DNA from: Bacteroidaceae bacterium
GTDB lineage: Bacteria; Bacteroidota; Bacteroidia; Bacteroidales; Bacteroidaceae
NCBI GenBank assembly: GCA_017465905.1
Contig: JAFTVE010000027.1
Location: forward strand, 124,001 to 188,000
Direction: 5' to 3'
DNA: 64,000 nucleotides
Part shown: one piece after another, positions 1 to 5,513 of the stretch
How positions within the stretch are numbered: the first letter of the stretch is position 1
Layout: every line of letters begins with the position of its first letter
Made by a program: the position numbers and the translations under genes
Notes under the pieces: generated by a model
What the model was told of the DNA's origin: nothing
The model's input: only the letters and a program-made list of their open reading frames with translations
Database searches by the model: none

Positions 1-70
1 CTCCCTCGGCCTTCTGACTAGGCACGGCGATGGTCTCGCTCTGTGCCACTACTTTGAGGATTTGTTTCAT
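1..70 (-). CDS. N-terminus of an unidentified protein, cut by the window edge
   Basis: An ATG at position 70 opens a leftward frame that stays open to the left edge. Only 23 residues are visible, beginning MKQILKVVAQSETIAV, which is too little to assign a family. A modest purine-rich AAGG lies a few bases before the ATG, and a hairpin with a U-tract lies just upstream (94-140), so this looks like a genuine gene start. Confidence 0.5.
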   Translation of the reverse strand, partial: MKQILKVVAQSETIAVPSQKAEG

Positions 71-93
71 TGTACCTTACTTTTATTGATGGT

Positions 94-155
94 TATAAAA
101 AAATGCTTCCGTAATCTCTGTGCGCACTGATTACGGAAGCGAAGTTACGAACATA
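94..155 (-). promoter_or_regulatory. Leader hairpin with U-tract before the left-edge gene
   Basis: Read leftward, a perfect 12-bp stem (arms 129-140 and 105-116, GCTTCCGTAATC and its complement) is followed by seven T residues at 100-94, about 24 bases before the start codon at 70. A possible -7 box TATGTTCG lies at 155-148, which would put the hairpin at the very 5' end of the transcript. It could be an attenuator, a stabilising 5' hairpin, or a second terminator for the S24 gene. Confidence 0.4.
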
Positions 156-188
156 AAAAGACCCCACCGAAAAATCCGATGGGGTGGG
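155..188 (-). terminator. Rho-independent terminator of the S24 peptidase gene
   Basis: Read leftward, the stem CCCACC/GGTGGG (183-188 with 163-168) is followed by a short T-tract at 159-155. It lies 117 bases past the stop codon of the S24 gene at 305. Confidence 0.6.
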
Positions 189-304
189 CTATGATTGGGC
201 AAAAGATTGGGCGAAGAGGGTGTGTTTTGCCCACGTTTGGGCGGCCATGGGAGTGTTTTTGGGCGCGGATTGGGCGAGTCGTGGGCAGCGACTCGGCAGG
301 GGGG

Positions 305-1183
305 CTACTCGTAGAGCAGCTTCCTCAGACGCTTGGCTATGCCCGTGCGGCGCACGAGGGCCTCGGTCTGCGGCTCACATAGCTCCCATTCGTAGAGGGG
401 GCGGCTGTAGATGTCGTCGGCACGGCGGATGTGGTCGCGTGTGCAGGGCGGGAACCCGTCGGGCTTCAGCGCATTGACCCAGCGGGCAAACGAGGTGTGC
501 GAGATGGGAGCGTCACAACGCCCTACCAAGAGGCGGTACACGGCAATCCAGTCCGTAGCCACCAGCATCTCGCCACCGAATGCCTCGCGCAGCATGCCGC
601 GCATCTCCTCATCGGCGTATGTCTTAATCTCGCCCCTCTTGGCCAACTCCGCATTGACGATACTCTGCATCTCGCTAAACGAGGCGCGCGGCGCAGGCTT
701 GCGGTGCGAGATCACCTTGCCCACGATGTGGGCGTTCATGTCCTCGGTGATGCGTATGGGATGGTAGTCCTTGTTGCGCGGCACCAGCCACACCGTGCCG
801 TCGCGGTCCTTGTAGTAGGCCTTCACCGTGCACTCGCCGTCGATGCAGGCCACCACCACGTCGCCATCGTGCACAGGGGCATCGAGCAACACATGTATCT
901 GGTCGTCCTCCTCGATGCCGGCATCCCGCATCGAGTCGCCCGTGACGCGTGCTATCACCGTAGCATCGTTGCCCACGAGCGAGCGCGGCACCAGGATGTA
1001 GCCGTCGGGCGTGGCTTCATACACATCGCGCGGACTGCCGCACGGGATGCCCGCATCGAAATAGGGTACGGGCGTGTCGCACAAGCGGGGATTCAAGCCC
1101 TGCGCCTCGAGCAGGGCAAACGTCTCTTTCAATTCTTCGGGCAGTTCCATCGGGGGAACTTGGGGCAAACGTTGGAATGTCAT
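305..1183 (-). CDS. UmuD/LexA-like S24 peptidase with long C-terminal extension
   Basis: This 292-residue protein carries a self-cleaving S24 domain at about residues 40-165. Ser84 (in TGDSMRDAG) and Lys121 (in CTVKAYY) form the expected catalytic dyad. A Cys48-Gly49 pair precedes it; the distances C-G to Ser (35) and Ser to Lys (37) equal those known for E. coli UmuD (Cys24-Gly25, Ser60, Lys97), so RecA-stimulated cleavage at that bond is a fair inference. No DNA-binding helix-turn-helix is visible at the N-terminus, which favours UmuD over LexA. Unlike UmuD (139 residues) it carries about 125 further residues of unrecognised type, rich in Arg and Trp. No umuC is visible downstream. A possible -7 element TATATTTG lies at 1225-1218. 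Confidence 0.75.
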   Translation of the reverse strand: MTFQRLPQVPPMELPEELKETFALLEAQGLNPRLCDTPVPYFDAGIPCGSPRDVYEATPDGYILVPRSLVGNDATVIARVTGDSMRDAGIEEDDQIHVLLDAPVHDGDVVVACIDGECTVKAYYKDRDGTVWLVPRNKDYHPIRITEDMNAHIVGKVISHRKPAPRASFSEMQSIVNAELAKRGEIKTYADEEMRGMLREAFGGEMLVATDWIAVYRLLVGRCDAPISHTSFARWVNALKPDGFPPCTRDHIRRADDIYSRPLYEWELCEPQTEALVRRTGIAKRLRKLLYE

Positions 1184-1484
1184 AGTCTGATTCTTTTTTT
1201 TTTATGTAATTCGACGGCAAATATAGCGCTTCGATGTTTCATTTCGCGGTACAAGTGGCAAAAAGTTTTCCACCGTCTGCGCCCCCAATTGTGGATAACT
1301 TTTCGTGCCTCCCGCGCAAGCGATTGACGCTCATATACGCTACAAAAATTCAAATTCCGCGATATGTTGTGAAACACATTTTCGCCCATTCCGCTTAATT
1401 TGTTTGGCGTCTTGATAAGAAAAAAAGAAAAAGGGGATATGCCAAACGAGACACATCCCCATAAGTGCTTATTAGAAACAACTA
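1184..1484. other. Intergenic region with a DnaA-box-like 9-mer
   Basis: No convincing gene is present. It holds a -7-type box for the S24 gene (TATATTTG, leftward, 1225-1218) and a perfect DnaA-box match TGTGGATAA at 1291-1299 with a weaker TTTTCCACC at 1267-1275. It also contains the terminator of the next gene at 1421-1460. Confidence 0.4.
1421..1460 (-). terminator. Terminator of the beta-barrel gene
   Basis: Read leftward, the stem GGGGAT/ATCCCC (1455-1460 with 1433-1438) is followed by a T-rich run at 1432-1421. It starts 24 bases past the stop codon of the gene ending at 1485. Confidence 0.7.
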
Positions 1485-2135
1485 TTAGAAATAGTAGCGA
1501 AAATGAACGCTGGAATTGTTGAAGTCAAACTTGGCCTGACTAGATTTATATTTGGTCTCGCTGCCAAAAGTGTCTTCGATTGCAAAAGAAGCGGTGCCAT
1601 AGTGGAAACCTCCGACGAGTATACCCAAAGCTGCTTTTTCGGAAACTCGGTATTCCAAGGCGAAAAGATTCACGTATACAGCCCATCCGGTTGCTGGAGT
1701 TGTATAAGCCTCATGCAAGGTCAACTCCTCCTTTATCGAACCGAATTCAAATGATGCACCTATCTCAGGTGTATAGTAGAGCCTATCGGCCAATGGGAAA
1801 TAGTATGAGACATTAGGGTTGACAACAAATGATACGGTTTTATTCCTAAGCCACTTTATGTTCGTTTCCTCAAGAGGAATACCCTGATATGACACTCCCA
1901 AAGCCATAGCTAATCTAAAATTATTTGCTACAAAATGCCCATACTCTGCCCCTAAAGCCAATTTAGTATTCAGCGGAGTTTTTGATGACTCAGAATAAGG
2001 ACCATACTCAAACGTCGTTTTCTGAGTTCCGAAATCGGCACTAAATGTGCCAGCAATGTAGTGTTCCCCTTTAGCTTGAGCAAACGAAGCTATACTCATC
2101 AGCATAGCCACGACAATGGATGTAACTCTTTTCAT
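1485..2135 (-). CDS. Outer-membrane beta-barrel protein
   Basis: A 216-residue secreted protein. It has a short signal peptide (MKRVTSIVVAMLMSIASFAQA, cleavage likely after residue 21) and then alternating amphipathic strands with many Tyr and Phe residues. It ends in HFRYYF, the C-terminal aromatic signature used for outer-membrane barrel insertion. Length and pattern fit the small 8-strand barrel families (OmpW/PF13505-like). The ligand or role cannot be read from sequence. It is monocistronic, with a good promoter at 2206-2176 and its own terminator. The start is the ATG at 2135, which opens directly into the signal peptide. Confidence 0.7.
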   Translation of the reverse strand: MKRVTSIVVAMLMSIASFAQAKGEHYIAGTFSADFGTQKTTFEYGPYSESSKTPLNTKLALGAEYGHFVANNFRLAMALGVSYQGIPLEETNIKWLRNKTVSFVVNPNVSYYFPLADRLYYTPEIGASFEFGSIKEELTLHEAYTTPATGWAVYVNLFALEYRVSEKAALGILVGGFHYGTASFAIEDTFGSETKYKSSQAKFDFNNSSVHFRYYF

Positions 2136-2175
2136 ACGATACGTGTGTTTATTTGCATTTTAGATTTTGTAATCG

Positions 2176-2206
2176 CAAAGATAACGAGATATATCCACTT
2201 TTGCAA
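2176..2206 (-). promoter_or_regulatory. Bacteroidetes-type promoter for the barrel gene
   Basis: Read leftward, TTG (2206-2204) is followed after 20 bases by TATCTTTG (2183-2176), matching the -33/-7 consensus. The start codon is 41 bases downstream. Confidence 0.7.
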
Positions 2207-2271
2207 CACTATATGAGTCTTTTTTAGAAGAAGGATGATTAATGACCATCACGGGAGCTGCCCACTCGAGG

Positions 2272-2344
2272 GCGCTCCCCCGTACCCACCGGCCAGGTAT
2301 ACATCGTGACCGTAGACGATGCAGTGGTGAAGATAGGCATGTAA
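2272..2344 (+). pseudogene. Remnant of a secreted-protein C-terminal tail
   Basis: One frame reads PVPTGQVYIVTVDDAVVKIGM followed by TAA at 2342-2344. This matches the usual end of Bacteroidetes secreted-protein tails (a PTGxYIVxV strand, then a short lysine-containing strand). No start or upstream domain remains, so it looks like gene debris. Two similar hairpins with GGGAGC/GCTCCC arms flank it (around 2248-2281 and 2371-2405). Confidence 0.35.
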
Positions 2345-2458
2345 CAGCAACTATATCACTCACTATAGCACATCACGGGAGCCGTCCACGCAGGGTAGCT
2401 CCCGTAAGTGCTTTTACTCATACCCAAAGCTTCTTAAAGATTTTTAAACACTAAAAAC

Positions 2459-2489
2459 TTGCAGGGAAAATATTTTATCCCTACATTTG
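2459..2489 (+). promoter_or_regulatory. Promoter of the DUF4160/DUF2442 pair
   Basis: TTG at 2459-2461 is followed after 20 bases by TACATTTG at 2482-2489, an excellent -33/-7 match, 29 bases before the ATG at 2518. Confidence 0.75.
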
Positions 2490-2517
2490 CGTTGTAATAA
2501 GATAAACAACTTTGGAT

Positions 2518-2751
2518 ATGCCTACAATTTTTGAACTTTTCGGTTTGCGATTCTTCTTCTTTTCAGAAGACCACGAGCCTATACACGTGCACGTGGTAAA
2601 GGGAGACGATGACGCAAAAATATCATTGGAGCCCACCATCGATGTGGTGTACAATCACGGGCTGAAATCCAAAGACCTGAAGAGGGCGTTACAGCTGGCC
2701 GAGATGTACAAAGAAGACATCATTGATGTTTGGAACAAGTATCACTCTTAA
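2518..2751 (+). CDS. DUF4160 family protein
   Basis: This is a 77-residue protein beginning MPTIFELFGLRFFFFSED, with EPIHVHVVKGDDDAKISLEP in the middle. These are hallmarks of DUF4160: a small beta-rich protein with an HxHV strand followed by acidic turns. The ATG at 2518 is preferred over an in-frame TTG two codons earlier because of promoter spacing. The following DUF2442 gene starts 11 bases after the stop. DUF4160/DUF2442 pairs are common in bacteria and have been suggested to act as toxin-antitoxin-like or regulatory modules; the biochemical role is unknown. Confidence 0.75.
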   Translation: MPTIFELFGLRFFFFSEDHEPIHVHVVKGDDDAKISLEPTIDVVYNHGLKSKDLKRALQLAEMYKEDIIDVWNKYHS

Positions 2752-2762
2752 ATCGGAACGAT

Positions 2763-3179
2763 ATGGAAACAATCAAGAACGTATGGTTTGAGAACGAGCG
2801 CATCTACATGCTCTCAAGCGAGGATAAAGTCTATAGCAGACCCTTGGAGGCCTTCCCCATCCTGAAGGAGGCCACAGAGGCCGAGCGCAGTGCGTATAGC
2901 ATAGAGATGCGTGGCACCGCACTGCGCTGGAAGCAGCTCGACGAGGATGTACACATCTCCAGTTTCTACACCGTGGCCGAGCCGGAATATGCCAACGAGG
3001 TGGCCGCCATCTTCAAGCGCTTCCCACAACTCAACGTCTCCGAAGTGGCCCGATACATAGGTATCAACAAAAGTCTGCTGGCCAAGTATATCTACGGCAT
3101 CAAGAAACCCAGCGACATGCGCATAATGCAAATCAAAGAGGCGTTGCACACCATAGGCTCACAGCTCATGGCCGTATGA
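2763..3179 (+). CDS. DUF2442 protein with C-terminal helix-turn-helix
   Basis: A 138-residue protein. The N-terminal 80 residues match DUF2442 (VWFENERIYMLSSEDK...SRPLEAFPILKEAT, then RWKQLDEDVHISSF). The C-terminal part (about 90-138) reads as a lambda-repressor-like helix-turn-helix: VSEVARYIGINKSLLAKYIYG followed by IKKPSDMRIMQIKEALHTIG. A DNA-binding second gene fits autoregulation of the pair. It is co-transcribed with the DUF4160 gene. The ATG at 2763 is chosen over one at 2730 lying inside the upstream gene. Confidence 0.75.
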   Translation: METIKNVWFENERIYMLSSEDKVYSRPLEAFPILKEATEAERSAYSIEMRGTALRWKQLDEDVHISSFYTVAEPEYANEVAAIFKRFPQLNVSEVARYIGINKSLLAKYIYGIKKPSDMRIMQIKEALHTIGSQLMAV

Positions 3180-3209
3180 CCGCGACGTAAATGTGATGAA
3201 CTCCAAGAG

Positions 3210-3434
3210 TTAGCGCAACACACTTAGAAAACTATAACCCCACAGGACGCAGCACAAGTTGCGTCCCGTGAAGCGTTTATCTACCCCATATCCCCCACTA
3301 CTCTTGCTCGATGATTCTCTGCACTTGCTGGCGCAGTGACCTCTCAGCTCACCGAGGAGGGTACGCCAATGTGTCCAACTCAATTTGTCACGCAGTGCGT
3401 GACCTTTTGGGAAACATAGGTAAAACTGCCTCAT
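3210..3434 (-). pseudogene. Decayed DUF1016 (YhcG-like) nuclease gene
   Basis: The leftward frame opens MRQFYLCFPKGHALRDKLSW and continues THWRTLL, a clear match to the N-terminal DUF1016 domain of PDDEXK nucleases of the YhcG type. Further on the family resemblance changes frame (RSLRQQVQRIIEQE then stop). A third piece resembles the usual YGxxFxxRNL segment. These pieces are out of normal order and frame and no catalytic domain remains, so the locus is debris of a nuclease often carried with restriction systems. Confidence 0.45.
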
Positions 3435-3455
3435 AACGACACCTTAAACTATATA

Positions 3456-3486
3456 CAAAGATAGTGCAAGGCGAGCGAAAGCAAAG
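3456..3486 (-). promoter_or_regulatory. Leftward promoter-like element (family P, copy 1)
   Basis: Read leftward it contains TTG and TATCTTTG (3463-3456) separated by about 18 bases. It belongs to the recurring promoter-proximal family seen at 5108-5166, 12790-12836 and 16570-16632, with conserved text CTCG-CCTTGCACTA upstream of the -7 box. Confidence 0.4.
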
Positions 3487-3500
3487 TTGCCTACTCGAAG

Positions 3501-3652
3501 TTATTCAGATATTCAGTATTCAGTTATTTTATTCCGACACTAAAATAGGGGAAATAGAGGTTATAATATATATACATATATATTATAAAATTTTCTTTAC
3601 AGATGCAGCACATGCAAAATATTTTTCTGAATAACTGAATAACTGAATACGG
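3501..3652. repeat. AT-rich inverted repeat built of ATTCAGTT units
   Basis: Short TATTCAG/TTCAGTTATT repeats at 3501-3536 are mirrored by CTGAATAACTGAATA repeats at 3624-3648. The core is very AT-rich and contains a near-palindrome of alternating TA around 3565-3592. No gene is present. It would readily extrude as a cruciform; its function is unknown. Confidence 0.5.
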
Positions 3653-3712
3653 CGAGTAAGCGAGTGGGCACGCAACGAGCGAAGCAGTATTCAATACATC
3701 GGGGGCGTTGAG

Positions 3713-3788
3713 GTGTCATCTCGATACGAAGTGAGAGATTCTCGGACAAGCCGAGCGCAAGCATTCCTCGCTAAGCTCGGGATGACAC
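3713..3788. repeat. 76-bp hairpin-forming intergenic repeat
   Basis: The terminal arms GTGTCATC (3713-3720) and GATGACAC (3781-3788) are perfect inverted repeats. Internal GCCGAGCG/CGCTAAGCTCGG segments can also pair. It resembles a REP/MITE-type intergenic element and does not code. The rest of 3435-4000 holds no gene. Confidence 0.45.
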
Positions 3789-3964
3789 GCAAGAGCAGAT
3801 GTTTTGCAATCTTATAGTTTGCAAAACATCAAAAAAGGCATTTTATTGCATAAATAATTGCTCATATTTTATCGTTTATTAATTCAACGAAAAAGAAACG
3901 ATACTAACACATATACCTTCACATATTATAGCCGTAACTTATACAAATATTCAGAGAAAAGTGT

Positions 3965-3972
3965 TATCTTCG
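3965..3972 (+). promoter_or_regulatory. Probable -7 box of the kinase-like gene
   Basis: TATCTTCG lies 28 bases before the ATG at 4001 and matches the accepted TAnnTTTG/TAnnTTCG pattern. A clear -33 element is not visible. Confidence 0.4.
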
Positions 3973-4000
3973 CATCGTAAAAGAATATTGTTCGCGTAAT

Positions 4001-4798
4001 ATGAATCTATATCCTACAGACCACGCATCGTTATCCTTGGAAGAAGTGTATTGTTCTATCCGCGACAATGGATTCTCGGAGTATACGCTCCAATTGATAG
4101 ATAGCTATACAAATTATATACTTAATGGAAAAACAAACCTTACTCAGTTCAATCAGCAGGAGCATGCAGGTCTCTGCCTTGCAGGTGAGATGCTCATCGG
4201 GGCGTACATCGTATGCAACTACGCGAGAGCAAGCCTTGAAGCAGGTCGCAATGCTGCAGCAGGCGAAGTCGGCCCAGCAAACTGGAAGATAGACGAGACG
4301 CAAGAAAAAATGGTAAAGCAATGGGCCGAAGCCAAGCAATGCTGGTTCGCGGAAGCGGAACAGACCATTGAAGCGGAATATGGCCCAATGATTGCCCAAG
4401 GTGCAGAATCCAAAGTGTATTACAAAGAAGGGGACACCTCTGTGATTAAGGTGCGTACGTCAATCTACGCAACTTTAGGCAGGGCTTTGGAATCTATCGT
4501 GCTGCACAACTCTTTATTTCCCGAAACGCAAATGAATATCATAGGCTACACGCGTGACGCAGACGGCCTCTTCCGCACTATTCTCACACAACCATACATC
4601 GGATGCCAGCGATTGGCGACAAAGGCAGAAATAGATGAAATGGTTGCCAAGAAAGGGTTTACAGACAATCGTGATGGGAATGGCGTAAATTATATCGGTC
4701 AGCGACTCTATTTGGAAGACATGCATCCCGCAAACGTCTTTGTTGACGTCATTTCTGACACTCCTATATGTATTGATTGCATCGTTAAATTCATTTAG
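4001..4798 (+). CDS. Polyvalent-type protein kinase domain protein
   Basis: A 265-residue protein. The N-terminal 125 residues form a helical, charged region of no recognised family. The rest has kinase-fold landmarks in order: a glycine-loop-like GAESKVYY (134-141), VIKV with Lys150 as the ATP lysine, Glu164 in the next helix, a catalytic-loop-like LEDMHPANVFVD (Asp240, Asn245) and CIDC with Asp259 in the DFG position. This matches the kinase-like domain found in large polyvalent proteins of phages and conjugative elements, here stand-alone. It has no signal peptide, so it is cytoplasmic. It is monocistronic in repeat-rich DNA, suggesting a passenger from a mobile element. The substrate is unknown. 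Confidence 0.6.
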   Translation: MNLYPTDHASLSLEEVYCSIRDNGFSEYTLQLIDSYTNYILNGKTNLTQFNQQEHAGLCLAGEMLIGAYIVCNYARASLEAGRNAAAGEVGPANWKIDETQEKMVKQWAEAKQCWFAEAEQTIEAEYGPMIAQGAESKVYYKEGDTSVIKVRTSIYATLGRALESIVLHNSLFPETQMNIIGYTRDADGLFRTILTQPYIGCQRLATKAEIDEMVAKKGFTDNRDGNGVNYIGQRLYLEDMHPANVFVDVISDTPICIDCIVKFI

Positions 4799-4812
4799 CC
4801 TTTTTTAGCCGC

Positions 4813-4955
4813 AGGTGTCGGTAATTTTGCATAACGCATTGAAGATATTCAAATTATCGACAGCCGACGCGGGACATTAGCGTCGGTTGCGGCGATGATA
4901 ACCTTAGTTATACAAAGGAGTACTCGCTATGAGTTTCCGTTGCGGGGTGTCGGTC
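4813..4955 (+). repeat. Structured element A, copy 1
   Basis: About 143 bases match, in inverted orientation, the element at 14752-14896 at roughly 80-85 percent by eye. Conserved parts in order are: GGTGTCGGT; a stem CCGACGC/GCGTCGG; a second small stem ATAAC/GTTAT; AAAGGAG; ATG; the first nine codons of a small ORF; and a terminal GGTGTCGGT. Conservation spans both stems, the ribosome-binding site and the codons, which suggests a functional RNA unit. A possible -7 box TAATTTTG lies at 4822-4829 in this copy only. Confidence 0.6.
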
Positions 4956-5015
4956 GTAGAGATGAAAAGTAATGGGAGAAAACACGAACAGCTCAACTTG
5001 TTTGAGGAAGAGTAA
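4929..5015 (+). CDS. 28-residue small protein with structured leader
   Basis: The ORF begins MSFRCGVSV and ends EQLNLFEEE before TAA. A perfect AAAGGAG lies eight bases before the ATG, unusual in this phylum where strong Shine-Dalgarno sequences are rare, and a strong terminator follows 20 bases after the stop. The first nine codons are conserved in the second copy of the element at 14779-14753 while the downstream sequence diverges. QLNLF near the C-terminus matches the bacterial sliding-clamp binding consensus (as in UmuC), but in so short a peptide this may be chance. No signal peptide or membrane segment is seen. It could also be a leader peptide or a translated part of a regulatory RNA. 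Confidence 0.5.
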   Translation: MSFRCGVSVVEMKSNGRKHEQLNLFEEE

Positions 5016-5035
5016 GCATATATAGGAATACATGT

Positions 5036-5074
5036 GAAGGCAGGAGACTCGCGTAGTTTCCTGCCTTCTTTTTT
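5036..5074 (+). terminator. Strong terminator of the small-protein unit
   Basis: A perfect 10-bp stem GAAGGCAGGA/TCCTGCCTTC (5036-5045 with 5059-5068) is followed by six T residues at 5069-5074. It ends a compact rightward unit that starts near 4830. Confidence 0.85.
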
Positions 5075-5107
5075 ATATTGTAGAACGAAACGGATGTAAA
5101 TCTCGTA

Positions 5108-5166
5108 CAAAGTTTGTGCAAGCCGAGCGGAAATGTAAATTTATTTGTAATTTCCTGAGGCGCAGC
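5108..5166 (-). repeat. Promoter-family element P, copy 2 (degenerate)
   Basis: The sequence GTGCAAGCCGAGCGGAAATG followed by TAAATTTATTTG and then TTTCCTGAGGCGCAGCC aligns with the elements at 12790-12836 and 16570-16632. The -7 box is damaged (CAAAGTTT in place of CAAAnnTA on this strand). No gene was found between 5075 and 5418. Confidence 0.4.
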
Positions 5167-5418
5167 CAAACTTCTACTTGTTCCACACAAGTTAAAAATT
5201 TTGTAGCATAATGTAAGGCAAATCCTGCGGATTGCTTACACGGCACAGAAATCGGAAGTATAGACTTGCTCAACTCACTAACTTATAAACTCAAAAACTC
5301 ACGTTTCGCTTACTTCTTGCATTTTCCTAATCGACCGTGGCTGCGTTCTTTTGGCTCGGCTTGGGGATTGGGCAAGAAGACCGCAAGGATGAAGCGTTTT
5401 CTCGCTATTGTCACCAAC

Positions 5419-5500
5419 ATTAAAAAACAAGAAAACTCCATAAAGCCTCTTCAGTACGTCTACGCCTATTCTTCTGAGACCTTATGGAGTTTTCTTAATG
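5419..5500 (-). ncRNA. Conserved hairpin element B, copy 1; probable operon terminator
   Basis: Read leftward, a 14-bp-class stem (GAAAACTCCATAAGG pairing with CTTTATGGAGTTTTC) encloses the loop text GAATAGGCGTAGACGTACT and is followed by a TTTTCTTGTTTTTT run. It lies 13 bases past the stop codon of the legumain-fusion gene, so it can end that operon. The loop text recurs at 13101-13119 inside another hairpin whose stem differs in sequence, so the loop is conserved beyond what termination needs. Confidence 0.55.
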
Positions 5501-5513
5501 CGAAGCGAAAGGC

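Noticed and set aside
1267..1299. DnaA-box match TGTGGATAA with a weaker partner, as a possible replication origin
   Set aside because: One perfect box and one poor one are not a cluster; no dnaA, dnaN or GC-skew evidence can be read here.
431..1327. A 298-codon rightward ORF over the S24 gene
   Set aside because: The S24 peptidase on the other strand has exact catalytic spacing; the overlapping frame shows no domain and starts without a ribosome site.
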